64,000 nucleotides of DNA from SYOC01 sp964441775 (GCA_964441775.1 CAYTVL010000033.1:1-64000); one strand, 5' to 3'. Positions 1 to 9,725 are shown, counted from the stretch's first letter. Notes: generated by a model not told the origin, from the sequence alone. Translations and numbers: made by a program.

Positions 1-110
1 CTTTTCCGACAGTTCCTGCCCCGCCTGCAGTGAAAGAAGAGCCTCCTTCAGCTCCGCCGGAAGAGAAAAAAGCTCCGTCGAAAAAAGCCCCAGTCGCAAA
101 GAAGAAATAG
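1..110 (+). CDS. C-terminal tail of an unidentified protein (partial)
   Basis: The frame that starts at base 3 is open from the window edge to a TAG at 108-110. The visible 35 residues are almost entirely Pro, Ala, Glu and Lys and end in KKAPVAKKK. Such basic, low-complexity tails occur on TonB-like, histone-like and ribosome-associated proteins, so the function cannot be told from this piece. The gene converges on the glutathione transferase gene with only 10 bases between the stops. Confidence 0.45.
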   Translation, partial: FPTVPAPPAVKEEPPSAPPEEKKAPSKKAPVAKKK

Positions 111-120
111 AAGCGGCGTC

Positions 121-762
121 TTACTTCTTCATCATCGCAGTCAGCGCGGCTTGCTGTTCGTCCAGCCCTTTTTTCGCTGATGGGTGTTTCTGAACAGCCG
201 CCCACCAGGCGGCAATTTTCGGACGCTCCTCGCCTGGACCTTTGGAGCCAAATCCTGGCAGGAAATTCGTCATGAAGAAGATTGTTGGCGCCAATGCTGC
301 GTCAGCCAGCGTGAACGAGCTGCCAGCGGCGCAGGGGCTGCCAATGTGCGCTTCCAATTGATCGAGACGCATGTTGATCTCCGCCACTTTCTCTTCCACG
401 AATTTGTCATCGAGCTTCTGCCCGAAGAGTTTCGGGAGGAGAGCGCGCAGCGGCGGCTCCAGATATAGATCATGAAAACGGGTGAAGGCGCGGACATGCG
501 CACGCCCTTCCGCATCTTTCGGCAACAGCGGCTTTTCCGGATATTTATCTTCCAGGTATTCGTTGATGATTTCCGACTCGGCGATCAGCTCGCCATTGTC
601 GAGCACCAAAGCTGGTACTTTCCCGAGTGGATTGACCTTTTTGTAGTCCGCAGAGCCCAGGCCGCCTGGCGGGTTGATCTTCTCGAAGTTGACTCCTTTT
701 TCATACAGGGCAATGCGAGTCTTGGTTGCGAAATTACTCAGATCCAGATTGTAAAGTTTCAT
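121..762 (-). CDS. Glutathione S-transferase family protein
   Basis: A 213-residue soluble protein of normal GST length. The N-terminal thioredoxin-like domain (about 1-75) has the cis-proline segment NPLGKVPAL near residue 50 and the glutathione-binding Glu-Ser pair in AESEIINEYL (residues 61-70). The all-alpha C-terminal domain holds the usual FTLADAALAP signature. These proteins conjugate glutathione to electrophiles or carry out glutathione-dependent isomerisation or reduction; the substrate cannot be read from sequence. The start is supported by the strong site AGGAGGGTGGT directly upstream on the minus strand. It is transcribed away from the hydrolase genes that follow. Two other GST genes lie near 56.1 and 58.6 kb but belong to a different subgroup. 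Confidence 0.9.
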   Translation of the reverse strand: MKLYNLDLSNFATKTRIALYEKGVNFEKINPPGGLGSADYKKVNPLGKVPALVLDNGELIAESEIINEYLEDKYPEKPLLPKDAEGRAHVRAFTRFHDLYLEPPLRALLPKLFGQKLDDKFVEEKVAEINMRLDQLEAHIGSPCAAGSSFTLADAALAPTIFFMTNFLPGFGSKGPGEERPKIAAWWAAVQKHPSAKKGLDEQQAALTAMMKK

Positions 763-874
763 ACCACCCTCCTAAAAAAGTTTCTGATCTTTGCGACTAT
801 TCAGCAGCGAACGGACTAAGTCAAGGCGGAAATGCTTGCAGGCGCCTAGGGTCTAGTGATAGTAGGGGCGCACT

Positions 875-3016
875 ATGTTGTACGTTTCTTTCGTCTTCCT
901 CCTGTCCGTAAGCGTGGGCATGAGCAGCGTGTTGACGTCACGGGAAGCTGAGGCGCGCATCACTAAAATTGTTATCGAGCGCACCGAGGCTCCAGCTTTT
1001 GACGGGCAAGAGTTCGGCTCGGTCGGACAGTATGAGAAACTTGTGGGCCACATGTTTGGCGAGGTTGACCCGCGCGCGCCTGAAAATGTGAACATTGTCA
1101 ATCTGGACAAAGCGCCGCAAAACGCCGCCGGGCGCGTCGAGTACAGCACGGACTTTTATCTGCTCAAGCCGCTTGATCTCGCGCGCGGCAATCATAAACT
1201 TTTCTACGGCATTATTAATCGCGGCAACAAAGTTGACCTGGTGATGATGAACAACGCGCCGTCTGGAGAGCAGACGAACGATCCCACCAAAGCGGAAGAT
1301 GTCGGCAACGGTTTTCTCATGCGACAGGGATACGCCATCGCCTGGAGCGGCTGGCAAGTGCGTGGGAAGACCGGGGCGCAATGCTGCATCGATCCCAAAC
1401 CTCAGGCTATGGGCGCGGAATTACCGATCCCTCTGGACAAGGGAAAACCCCTCACCGGAGTCGTGCGCGATTTATTTGTGGGCCAGCAGCAAACCAATCC
1501 GCCGAACCACCAAACCGCAACGTTGAGTTATCCAGTTGATGCGCTTGCCCCTGAGCGCATGCAAGTGACGGTCCGGGCAAAAGCAGAAGGGGAAACCCCG
1601 CAGATCATTCCACCTTGCGTCACTGGCGTGAAAGCGATCCGCTGCTGGAGCTTTCTTGACGCGCAAACCGTCTCCGTGTCTCCAAAATTTGAATCCGGCC
1701 TGCTCTATGAATTTGTCTACACGGGAAAGAACCCCACGGTGCTCGGGCTCGGCTTCGCCGTGACTCGCGATGTCGTGTCGTTCTTGCGTTATCAGGCCGC
1801 CGACGACCACGGCTCGCCGAATCCCTTGCGGCTCACTGACAAGGAAGTCGACGTGAAGAAAGTCCTTGCCTTAGGGATTTCGCAGTCTGGTCGCTATCTG
1901 CAAGAGCACATTTATCGAGGGTTCAACCAGGATGAACGCAAACGGATCGTGTTCGATGGGGTGATGGCGGACATCGGTGGTGCAGGCAAAACCTACACGA
2001 ACTTTGCTTTCGGTCAGCCCAGCCGCACCCAAGGCGGTCATCAAGATTTTGGCTTTCCGGAAAACTGGTTTCCCTTTGCCTACGGGTCACAGCGCGATCC
2101 TCTCACCGAGAAGCAAGACGGCGTGCTCCGCAAAGGAAGCGGCAAGACGGGTGATGGCGTTGATCCTTTGATAATGGTGACAAACACGGCGACGGAGTAC
2201 TGGCGCAAAAGCGCCTCGTTGCTCCATACTGATGCGCAAGGGAACGACGTGTCGATTTCTGACAAAGTTCGGCTCTATTTCTTCGCTAGCGCGCAACACT
2301 TCCCGCTCTTCCCGCACCTGACCACGTCGCTTGGGGAACATTTGCCGAAAGGCAATTGTCAACAAGAACAAAATCCTGCTTTTCGTGGCCCAGTGATGCG
2401 GGCGCTGTTGGTTGCGTTAGACGAGTGGATCAGTAATGGCGTCGCGCCGCCAGAAAGTATGGTTCCGACGCACAAGAACGGGACTCTCGTTCCTGTCACA
2501 GACAGTGTGGCGCGGTTTCCCAAGATCCCCGGCGTGAACCACATTGGACGGGCTAATCAGACATACGCCCAGTATGGTGAGATCATCGCCCGCAGTCCGC
2601 AGACACAGTACACCACGCTCGTGCCAAAGATCGACGCTGATGGGAACGACCTCGGCGGCATTCGTTTACCTGACATTGCCGTTCCTCTTGGGACGCACAC
2701 GGGTTGGGCCGTGCGAGCCGATACTCAGGGCGAAATGTGTGGAAACTTGGGGCAGTTCATTCCTTTCGCGAAAACGAAAGCCGCACGTAACGCTGCCCGA
2801 GACCCGCGCCCCTCTTTGTTCGAGCGCTACCCGCAGCCCAAAAGCTACCTGAATCAAATCTCTCAAGCCGTACAGGACTTGCAAGCGCAACGGTTACTGT
2901 TGCCGGAGGACGCAGCGGCGTACACTGCTGATGCGGAACGCAAAGTGGCTGACATTCTGGCTCCGCCGCCTTCACCGCAGCCGGTAGCGGGTTCCAAGCA
3001 AAAAAGGAGGAACTGA
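875..3016 (+). CDS. Exported alpha/beta hydrolase domain protein (Abhydrolase_10-like)
   Basis: A 713-residue protein with an N-terminal hydrophobic segment (about residues 2-25) that looks like a signal peptide. The middle carries the nucleophile-elbow-like motif GISQSGR at residues 334-340, preceded by a long N-terminal beta-rich region. This layout matches the large hydrolase family often found in environmental catabolic clusters (Pfam PF20091, recognised from memory of the GISQSGR motif and length). Likely an esterase or hydrolase in the periplasm; the substrate is unknown. Its stop is two bases before the start of the next hydrolase gene, so the two are almost certainly co-transcribed and translationally coupled. 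Confidence 0.82.
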   Translation: MLYVSFVFLLSVSVGMSSVLTSREAEARITKIVIERTEAPAFDGQEFGSVGQYEKLVGHMFGEVDPRAPENVNIVNLDKAPQNAAGRVEYSTDFYLLKPLDLARGNHKLFYGIINRGNKVDLVMMNNAPSGEQTNDPTKAEDVGNGFLMRQGYAIAWSGWQVRGKTGAQCCIDPKPQAMGAELPIPLDKGKPLTGVVRDLFVGQQQTNPPNHQTATLSYPVDALAPERMQVTVRAKAEGETPQIIPPCVTGVKAIRCWSFLDAQTVSVSPKFESGLLYEFVYTGKNPTVLGLGFAVTRDVVSFLRYQAADDHGSPNPLRLTDKEVDVKKVLALGISQSGRYLQEHIYRGFNQDERKRIVFDGVMADIGGAGKTYTNFAFGQPSRTQGGHQDFGFPENWFPFAYGSQRDPLTEKQDGVLRKGSGKTGDGVDPLIMVTNTATEYWRKSASLLHTDAQGNDVSISDKVRLYFFASAQHFPLFPHLTTSLGEHLPKGNCQQEQNPAFRGPVMRALLVALDEWISNGVAPPESMVPTHKNGTLVPVTDSVARFPKIPGVNHIGRANQTYAQYGEIIARSPQTQYTTLVPKIDADGNDLGGIRLPDIAVPLGTHTGWAVRADTQGEMCGNLGQFIPFAKTKAARNAARDPRPSLFERYPQPKSYLNQISQAVQDLQAQRLLLPEDAAAYTADAERKVADILAPPPSPQPVAGSKQKRRN

Positions 3017-3018
3017 CG

Positions 3019-3894
3019 ATGGAAAAAGAGGTCACGTTTTACAGTGCCGGACTCAAACTGTTTGGTACGCTGTACCTGCCGGATGGGCTCCGCTCAGGAG
3101 AAAAGCGGCCCACCGTGCTGTGCTGCCACGGCCTGCGCGCCAACCGTAAAGTGATTCTTCCTGACTTTGCCCGCGCCTTTGTGAAACAGGGCTACGCCGC
3201 CTTCGTGTTTGACTATCGCGGCTTCGGCGAGAGCGAAGGGCCGAAAAATCGCCTGATTTCCAGGGAACGCGACGAGGACATTATCAACGCCACCACGTTT
3301 CTAGGACTCCAACCAGAAATCGACGCCAGTCGTATCGCCCTGTTTGGCATCAGCTACGGCGGAGCCAATGTGATTTCAACTGGCGCAGCAGACCCGCGCA
3401 CCAAAGCTATTGTCAGCGTCGTGGGCTTCGGCGACGGCGACCGCTGGGCGCGCAACAGCCGCCGCTTGTGGGAGTATTGGGCGTTGCGCAGACGCATTGA
3501 AAAAGATCGCGAGCGTCGCGTGCTCACTGGAACTTCTGAATACGTCGATACCTATGAGATTCTCGTGCCCACGCCGGCGGAGGAGAAATTTTACAGCGGT
3601 GGTGGGGCCATCGCGTCATTAAAAACGGAATTGCCGCTGGAGACGGCGGATGACATTCTCTCATACAAACCAGAAGCAGTGATTCATCAGATTTCGCCGC
3701 GCCCCGTGCTGATCATTGGCGCCGAGTTGGATTATCTCACCGGTTTCGAGGAATGCGTGAGCATGTACGAGAAGGCGCGCGAGCCGAAGCAACTGCATAT
3801 CTTGCCGGGCATCTCGCACTATGAAACGTACGCGCAAGGATTCGACACAGTAGTGCGGCTCAGTGTAGATATGTTTAAACAAGCGCTGGCCTAA
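3019..3894 (+). CDS. Alpha/beta hydrolase
   Basis: A 291-residue protein without a signal peptide, so probably cytoplasmic. It has the oxyanion-region sequence CCHGLRANRK in the first 45 residues, a GxSxGG nucleophile elbow GISYGG with Ser112, an acid candidate in GAELDYLTG and a C-terminal GISHYETY supplying the catalytic His. The overall form is that of dienelactone-hydrolase/YcjY-like serine hydrolases with a helical lid (about residues 140-210). The start follows GGAGG with good spacing inside the end of the preceding gene. Placement between an exported hydrolase and an LLM oxidoreductase suggests stepwise breakdown of an ester or lactone, but this is inference. Confidence 0.87.
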   Translation: MEKEVTFYSAGLKLFGTLYLPDGLRSGEKRPTVLCCHGLRANRKVILPDFARAFVKQGYAAFVFDYRGFGESEGPKNRLISRERDEDIINATTFLGLQPEIDASRIALFGISYGGANVISTGAADPRTKAIVSVVGFGDGDRWARNSRRLWEYWALRRRIEKDRERRVLTGTSEYVDTYEILVPTPAEEKFYSGGGAIASLKTELPLETADDILSYKPEAVIHQISPRPVLIIGAELDYLTGFEECVSMYEKAREPKQLHILPGISHYETYAQGFDTVVRLSVDMFKQALA

Positions 3895-3927
3895 GGTTTT
3901 CACGCAACATGCTGCAAGGAGGGTTTT

Positions 3928-4971
3928 GTGGAATTTGGTCTTTTTACCTTGTTCGACTTCTTTCGCGATCGACACGACGAAGTACAATACTATCGTGACA
4001 CGCTCGACTTGATGGTGCTGGCGGAAAAGCTCGGGTTCGATTCGGTGTGGGGCGGCGAAGAACATTTCTATTCGTTCGGCCTGTGCCCCAGCCCGCAACT
4101 GTTTCTCACTGCTGTGGCCCGTGAAACTTCACGCATCCGTTTGGGGACGGCGATTAGTCTGTTGCCGTTTGAAAATCCGCTGCGTAAAGCCGAAGACTTC
4201 GCCATGCTCGACATCCTGAGCAATGGCCGCCTCAACTTCGGGGTGGGGCGCGGCATCATTCCCAAACATTTTGAAGGATTCCGTGTCGACCCGCGCGAAA
4301 GCCGCGCTCGCTATGAAGAGTCCTTGGCGATTATTCGCGGCTCCTGGACCCAGGAGCCCTTCTCGTATGAGGGAAAGTTCTGGCAGGTGCCATCGCTAGC
4401 GCTCTCGCCGAAGCCGATGCAAAAGCCGCATCCGCCCATCTATCGGGGCACGATTAGCCTCGAGTCCTTTGAGACCGCGGCGGAAACGGGGGATAACGCG
4501 TTCGTTGTGCCGTGGCTCACTGGGCCGCACGCGGAGGTGCAATCGCGCCTGCAACGCTATCGCACGGGGCTCAAAGAGCACGGTCATACGCCGAAGCGCA
4601 CCACGTTCATCTTTTTCTTATTTGTTGATCCTGACCACAATGCGGCGATGCGCGATGGCAGGGAGTCCACCTACAACTACACCCGGTTGTTTACGTCGTT
4701 CGTGCCGCCTGAGGCCCTGCAAGCGTTCAGGCCGGAGGACCCATTCCGCGCATTCTTGGATTTTGCGCTGTCGATGCCCGACCATCTAGAAGAACGGGCC
4801 GTGGTTGGCACCCCGGCGGAATGTCGTCGCCGGTTGCAGGAACTCGATGATGAGTTTGGCCTTGACCAAGTCGCCTTTTATTTTCACGCTGGAGCCCGCG
4901 ATCCGAAACGCGCACGGTACGGCATGGAGTTGTTTGCGAATGAAGTGATGCCGGAATTTCGCAAGGCATGA
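3928..4971 (+). CDS. LLM class flavin-dependent oxidoreductase
   Basis: A 347-residue luciferase-like monooxygenase (TIM barrel using FMNH2 or reduced F420). Family features are the N-terminal strand EFGLFTLFDF, the segment ESLAIIRGSW, and the stretch SNGRLNFGVGRG near residues 90-105. The start is GTG at 3928, preceded by AAGGAGGG at 3916-3923, which decides it. It lies 33 bases downstream of the hydrolase gene in the same direction and is probably in the same transcript. A second member of the family, sharing the NGRxxFGVGRG stretch, is at 54150-55193. Cofactor choice between FMN and F420 cannot be decided here. Confidence 0.9.
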   Translation: MEFGLFTLFDFFRDRHDEVQYYRDTLDLMVLAEKLGFDSVWGGEEHFYSFGLCPSPQLFLTAVARETSRIRLGTAISLLPFENPLRKAEDFAMLDILSNGRLNFGVGRGIIPKHFEGFRVDPRESRARYEESLAIIRGSWTQEPFSYEGKFWQVPSLALSPKPMQKPHPPIYRGTISLESFETAAETGDNAFVVPWLTGPHAEVQSRLQRYRTGLKEHGHTPKRTTFIFFLFVDPDHNAAMRDGRESTYNYTRLFTSFVPPEALQAFRPEDPFRAFLDFALSMPDHLEERAVVGTPAECRRRLQELDDEFGLDQVAFYFHAGARDPKRARYGMELFANEVMPEFRKA

Positions 4972-5118
4972 ACCGGAGAGCTGGAGAATGGGGAAACAGA
5001 AGCGTTGAATCAGAGAATCGGCGCAAGATGAATCCTCCTTGCGTTTCTCCGTTTCTTCCCGTCTCTGTTTCTCCGTTTCTGTGTTACTGCATATAAGTCG
5101 AAAAAGGAGGAATCCATC

Positions 5119-5898
5119 ATGTTACTGAAAGACAAAATCGCCATCGTCACCGGCGCAGGCGTTGGGATGGGGAAAGCCATCGCGTTGCGCTATGCCAGGG
5201 AAGGGGCGCACGTGGTGGCTGCGGAAATCAACGAAGCCACTGGTCAGCAGACCGCCGCTGAAGTCAGCGCCCATGACCGACGCGGACTGTTCATTAAGAC
5301 GGACCTCGGAAAACTCGGCAGTATTAACGACATGGTCGCCAGGACGATGGACACGTTCGGACGCATCGACATCCTTATGAATAACGCCGGCGTGACCAAA
5401 AAGCTGGACTTCTTTGAAGTGACTGAAGCGGATTGGGACTGGATTCACTCCGTCAACGCGAAAGGCGTCTTCTTCTGCATGCAGGCGGTGGCGCGGGAAA
5501 TGGTCAAAAATAAATCCGGCAAAATTATCAACACTGCGTCGATTGCCGGGAAAGGGTTTCGGGGTACGTCGAACATTTCCTACGCGGGCTCCAAAGGCGC
5601 GGTGATCGCCATGACGCGCATCGGCGCGTCTCAGCTTGCGAGGTACAACATCAATGTAAATGCGATTTGTCCAGGCGCGACCCGCACCGAAATGTATGAT
5701 CGCATTATGAAAGAGATTGTCGAGCGCGAGAAAATCACCGAAGCGGAAGCAATTGCCCGTATGGACTCATCGATTCCGCTGCGGCGCTCGAATACTGGCG
5801 ATGACATCGCCAACATGGCCGCTTTTCTTGCGTCGGACGAAGCCCGAAACATCACCGGCCAGTCCTTCAACGTCGATGGCGGGTTGATGTGGGACTAG
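5119..5898 (+). CDS. SDR family NAD(P)-dependent oxidoreductase
   Basis: A 259-residue classical short-chain dehydrogenase. The cofactor motif TGAGVGMG is at residues 11-18, NNAG at 88-91, and the catalytic tetrad appears as Asn113, Ser141, Tyr155 and Lys159. The C-terminal VDGG near residue 255 is typical of the FabG-like group. It probably oxidises or reduces a hydroxyl/keto group of a catabolic intermediate; the substrate is unknown. AAAAAGGAGG at 5101-5110 is a strong ribosome site. The 145 bases between the LLM gene and this one contain only short purine/pyrimidine mirror repeats and no gene. Confidence 0.92.
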   Translation: MLLKDKIAIVTGAGVGMGKAIALRYAREGAHVVAAEINEATGQQTAAEVSAHDRRGLFIKTDLGKLGSINDMVARTMDTFGRIDILMNNAGVTKKLDFFEVTEADWDWIHSVNAKGVFFCMQAVAREMVKNKSGKIINTASIAGKGFRGTSNISYAGSKGAVIAMTRIGASQLARYNINVNAICPGATRTEMYDRIMKEIVEREKITEAEAIARMDSSIPLRRSNTGDDIANMAAFLASDEARNITGQSFNVDGGLMWD

Positions 5899-5993
5899 CA
5901 GTTTATGGTTGACAGGGCCCGGACGCCGTATGAATCTAGGAATGTAGGCGTAGCGTGCGCTGCGCCTGTGCAGCCCTCGCAAGAAACGACACC

Positions 5994-6671
5994 GTGAACA
6001 CCATTGCGAAACAGGCTCTGATCGGGCTCGTCAAGCTGCAAGCGGTTTTCGCTGTCTTGCTCTTCGCGCCGGCGTGGACACTGTATTTTTGGGAAGCGTG
6101 GCTCTACTGGGTCATCTTCTTCGCTACGACATTCTTTCTGACGTGGTATTTCCTGAAGCATGACCCCGGTCTCGTGGAACGTCGGCTCAAAGCTGGGCCC
6201 AGCGTCGAGACCGAGAAAAGCCAAAAGATTATTCAGGCCCTCGCCAGCGTGCTGGTCTGCGTCTTGATTGTGCTTTCGGGGCTCGATCATCATTTTCGAT
6301 GGTCGACCGTGCCGATCCCGATCGTGCTGCTAGCCGATGTCCTGGTCGTGATGGGATTTGTGATTATCTTTTTCGTGTTCAAAGAGAACAGCTACGCCGC
6401 AAGCGCCGTAAAAGTCGAGGTGAACCAGCACGTCGTTTCAACGGGGCTGTATCGGCTTGTTCGCCATCCGATGTATGCGGGCGCCCTGTTGATGTTGCTG
6501 GCGACGCCGGTCGCGCTTGGTTCGCTGTGGGGGATGTTGGTTGCCGTGGCGTTCTGTGGCGTCATCGTCGCCCGACTACTGAACGAAGAAAAATATTTGT
6601 CAACAAATCTACCAGGCTATGATGCCTATCGCCAAAAGGTTCGGTATCGACTGCTGCCTTTCGTCTGGTAG
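5994..6671 (+). CDS. Integral membrane isoprenylcysteine carboxyl methyltransferase-like protein
   Basis: Hydrophobic protein with about five membrane segments. The C-terminal half carries the SAM-binding signature of the ICMT/PEMT group: LVRHPMYAGALL followed by a hydrophobic hairpin, then EEKYLSTNLPGYDAYRQKV near the end. Bacterial members methylate lipids or small molecules, or have unknown substrates. The start is uncertain: the frame is open from an ATG at 5955, but the residues between 5955 and 5994 are Cys/Ala/Arg-rich and unlike the family, so a GTG at 5994 giving 225 residues is preferred. No clear ribosome site precedes either. Confidence 0.8.
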   Translation: MNTIAKQALIGLVKLQAVFAVLLFAPAWTLYFWEAWLYWVIFFATTFFLTWYFLKHDPGLVERRLKAGPSVETEKSQKIIQALASVLVCVLIVLSGLDHHFRWSTVPIPIVLLADVLVVMGFVIIFFVFKENSYAASAVKVEVNQHVVSTGLYRLVRHPMYAGALLMLLATPVALGSLWGMLVAVAFCGVIVARLLNEEKYLSTNLPGYDAYRQKVRYRLLPFVW

Positions 6672-6766
6672 TCTTCTTCGGTGACGGCCCAGCGAAGTTG
6701 CGCCTGGTGCAGTAACCACGTAAGATAAAAATCAGTGAGAGCGCGTCTCTACGTTACAAGACTTGT

Positions 6767-7186
6767 GTGTTTCTCCTGAAGAATACTACCGTTATGTTCT
6801 GGGGCCTGTCGCCACACCTGTCGGGAAGCCGTCGTTACGACTGTCGATATTGGCCACTATTGCTTAGCCTTGTCGCGGTCGTGTCATTTACGTTGCGGGC
6901 GGGGTTCTGCTCGTGCGCCGCGCCAACTTTTTTGCTCTCTTCAGGAGGTGGGGACGAATCGCGTGCTCAATGGACTTCAGTGATTCCCGATGACGATGAT
7001 CCAGACGAGCAGGTGGCGCTACCAGATACTGATCAAGACGACGACAGTCTTCTTCTTCTCAACGTTCTTCCTTTCTCTCCCTTTTTTGCAGATGGGCTCT
7101 GGTTCTCTCGTGAAAGGCCAGCGCCGCTTTGTTCGTTGTTCTCTTGTCTCTGGGGCGCCAGAAGTCCGCCCCTTTCTTCCTGTTAG
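6767..7186 (+). CDS. Uncertain small secreted ORF upstream of the metal-efflux operon
   Basis: The 600 bases between the methyltransferase and the efflux operon hold one open frame of 139 codons that might be real. Starting from an internal ATG at 6794, it would have a hydrophobic signal-like stretch WPLLLSLVAVVSFTLRAGF followed by a small Cys pair and a very acidic segment with DDDDPDEQ and DTDQDDD. Acidic, secreted small proteins occur beside metal-efflux operons, which makes a metal-binding role thinkable. There is no good ribosome site, the C-terminus is low complexity, and overlapping frames are also open, so this may be non-coding leader DNA. Confidence 0.28.
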   Translation: MFLLKNTTVMFWGLSPHLSGSRRYDCRYWPLLLSLVAVVSFTLRAGFCSCAAPTFLLSSGGGDESRAQWTSVIPDDDDPDEQVALPDTDQDDDSLLLLNVLPFSPFFADGLWFSRERPAPLCSLFSCLWGARSPPLSSC

Positions 7187-7272
7187 CGTTCTTCCGTCCT
7201 TGATGGAGAGAAGACCAGAGCGGTCTTCGTTTCAGCGAGTGTGCGTCTTGAGCTTCCAAGCGATGAGCGTTC

Positions 7273-8565
7273 ATGCACTATCAACGATTCTTTTGGCTAT
7301 TGTGCGTTGTCGTATTTGTTTCTCGCGTTTCCGCGCAAGAGGAAAGCGGGCGGGGCTTGCCCGATGCGCTGACCATTGAGCAAGCGCTGACGGAAGCGGT
7401 ACAGTCCAACCTCAATTTGTTGGCGGAACGGGTCAATTTGACCATCGCGGAAGCAAGCCTCATCACGGCGCGGCTGCGGCCAAATCCGGTGCTGAGTTTC
7501 AGCGGTGACCACATGGACTGGTTGGGCACGGGATTCAACAGTAGAAATAGTGCTGGTCCGCCGGAAATTTCCTGGCGTGTCGATGTGCCGATCGAGCGTG
7601 GCGGCAAAAGAGAGTTGCGGATCGAAACCGCGACGTTGGGAAAAGCGGCGGCTGAGGCGCGGTTGTTGGAATCCATCCGCTCGCTTCGCCTGGAGGTGGC
7701 GCTCGCCTTCATTGATGTCTTGCAGGCGAAGGCCACTCTCACGCTGGCGACGGATAATCTGTTGACCTTTGCCGAGGTGGTCCGCATTAACGAAGTGAAA
7801 GTGAAAGATGGCGCGATTGCGCCGTTGGAGTTGACGCGTTCACAGGTGGCGATGTTGCAATTTCGGGCGACAGTTAAACGAAGCGAGTTGGAATTGCGCA
7901 CGGCAAAAACAAAACTCCAATTATTACTTGGTAGAAAAACTACGACCGCAGCGTTCGACGTTGTCGGAGAATTGCGAGCGCCGCTGCGCGCCATTGCAGA
8001 GCCCTTGCCTGCTCTCCAGGCCTCGGCGTTTGCTGCTCGACCGGATGTGTTGTCGCTGGAGCACGCCCAGGCGCGTTCCCAAGCCGATCTAAAGCTGCAA
8101 GTGGCGCAGGCGCAGGTCGATTTCACCTGGGGGGTCGAGTATCGCCGGCAGGAGGGCCTGAACGGACGCGGCAATACGCTCGGCGTGTTTCTCAGCGTGC
8201 CCGCGCCGATCTTCAATCGGAATCAAGGTGAGATCGCGCGCGCCCTGGCTGAAGGCGAGCAGATCGGGCGACAACTGGAGGCGCTGAAAGCGCAGGTGCG
8301 TGTGGAGGTGCATACCGCCTACGAGGAATTTACCACCGCGCAAGAATTAGTAGACAGTATAGAAAAGGATCTGTTGCCGCCCGCCCAACAGGCGCGCGAT
8401 ACCGTGGCCTATACCTACCGCGCCGGCGCCTCGTCGCTCTTGGAATTTCTCGATGCGCAACGGGCCTATAATGAAACCATGCAAAGTTATCTTGAGGCCC
8501 TGGCCAGCTATCGGCGCGCGGTGATGAAGTTGAATGCGGCGTTGGGTAAGGAGGTCATAACCTAA
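7273..8565 (+). CDS. TolC-family outer membrane efflux protein (CzcC/CusC-type)
   Basis: A 430-residue protein with a Sec signal peptide (residues 1-21, ending VSA). It has the two tandem outer-membrane-efflux repeats typical of the TolC fold: LTLEQAL-like DALTIEQALTEAV near residue 30, long heptad-rich helices, and the second repeat ending with YRAGASSLLEFLDAQRAYNE near residue 385. It forms the outer-membrane channel of the tripartite exporter encoded by this and the next two genes. Its stop overlaps the start of the adaptor gene by one base (TAATG), which points to translational coupling. Confidence 0.93.
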   Translation: MHYQRFFWLLCVVVFVSRVSAQEESGRGLPDALTIEQALTEAVQSNLNLLAERVNLTIAEASLITARLRPNPVLSFSGDHMDWLGTGFNSRNSAGPPEISWRVDVPIERGGKRELRIETATLGKAAAEARLLESIRSLRLEVALAFIDVLQAKATLTLATDNLLTFAEVVRINEVKVKDGAIAPLELTRSQVAMLQFRATVKRSELELRTAKTKLQLLLGRKTTTAAFDVVGELRAPLRAIAEPLPALQASAFAARPDVLSLEHAQARSQADLKLQVAQAQVDFTWGVEYRRQEGLNGRGNTLGVFLSVPAPIFNRNQGEIARALAEGEQIGRQLEALKAQVRVEVHTAYEEFTTAQELVDSIEKDLLPPAQQARDTVAYTYRAGASSLLEFLDAQRAYNETMQSYLEALASYRRAVMKLNAALGKEVIT

Positions 8566-9725
8566 TGGCTCTCGACAAATGGAGAGGATGTCTGGTCCCT
8601 CTGTTGGTGGGGCTCTTGGCGTCTGGATGTACGGACGAGTCCAGCAAAGCCAATAACGCGCCGTCAACAGAGCAACACGCCCAGCCTGCAGTCGGCCAAG
8701 CGGGAAAAGTGGTGACGCTCGATGAGTCCATGCTGAAGAATATCACGGTGGAAGAACTGCGCGAAAAAGCCTTGCCGCAGGTGTTGATCACAACCGGCAA
8801 AGTGCAGTTCAACGAGGAGCAGATGGCGCGTATTCTTGCGCCGGTCAGCGGGCAAGTGCAAGATCTCCATGTTAAAATTGGCGACACCTTGCGAGCTGGC
8901 TCCGTTTTGTTTTGGATTCATAGCCGCGAGGTCGCCGCCGCCCTGGATGAATACTACGAGAGTCAGAAAGATCGTGACTTGGCGGAAAAGACCTATGCCA
9001 TGACGCAAGATCTTTTCGTCCATCAAGCGGCTTCTCGCATTGCCTTGCAACAGGCCGAGAGCGAGTTAGCCAAAGTCAAAGCGCGCGTGGTCCGCACCGG
9101 CGAAACCCTGCGCGCGCTTGGCGTCGAGATTCATGAGGGGCAGCCCTCGACTGCAACGAGCGCACGCGTGCCCGTGCGTACGCCGCTCAGTGGCGCCGTG
9201 ATTGAACGTGCGGTAACCGAGGGCCAATTTGTCCAACCTGACAACACCTCCCTGGTGACGATTGCCGATCTGTCCACGGTGTGGGTGGCCGCCGACATTT
9301 TTGAGCGCGACCTCCATCTGGTGCAAGTCGGTCAAAAAGCAGAAGTGACCACCACGGCCTATCCCGACCAGCGCTTTGTCGCCCAGGTGGCGCGCGTGAG
9401 TGATGTGGTGGACGCCGCGACCAGGACCGTAAAAGTTCGCTTCCTGGTGACGAACCCCGATGGGCGCCTGAAGGCTGAAATGTTCGCCTCGGTTTCCTTG
9501 ATTGTTGACGAAGCAAAGCCGGCGCTGATTATTACCCGGCAAGCGGTCTTTACCGAAGGCGGACAGATGTTTGCGTATGTAAAAACGGGCGCGCGCGACT
9601 TCGTGCGTCGGGCCGTGGAAACCGCGCCAAGCGGCAACGAGTTAAAAGTCCTCAGCGGGTTGCGCGCTGGAGAGGCGGTCGTGAGCGACGGCGCGCTCAT
9701 GCTACGGTTGCAAGAGGAAAAGTAA
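8565..9725 (+). CDS. RND efflux periplasmic adaptor lipoprotein (CzcB-type)
   Basis: A 386-residue membrane-fusion protein. The N-terminus is a lipoprotein signal with lipobox LASGC (Cys22), so it is anchored in the inner membrane. Then come a barrel-sandwich (lipoyl-like) half around RILAPVSGQVQDLHVKIGD, a helical hairpin of about 70 residues, the second lipoyl half RTPLSGAVIERAVTEGQFV, and a beta-barrel segment TVWVAADIFERDL. No His-rich metal-binding insert like that of classical CzcB is seen. It links the RND pump to the outer-membrane channel. Confidence 0.93.
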   Translation: MALDKWRGCLVPLLVGLLASGCTDESSKANNAPSTEQHAQPAVGQAGKVVTLDESMLKNITVEELREKALPQVLITTGKVQFNEEQMARILAPVSGQVQDLHVKIGDTLRAGSVLFWIHSREVAAALDEYYESQKDRDLAEKTYAMTQDLFVHQAASRIALQQAESELAKVKARVVRTGETLRALGVEIHEGQPSTATSARVPVRTPLSGAVIERAVTEGQFVQPDNTSLVTIADLSTVWVAADIFERDLHLVQVGQKAEVTTTAYPDQRFVAQVARVSDVVDAATRTVKVRFLVTNPDGRLKAEMFASVSLIVDEAKPALIITRQAVFTEGGQMFAYVKTGARDFVRRAVETAPSGNELKVLSGLRAGEAVVSDGALMLRLQEEK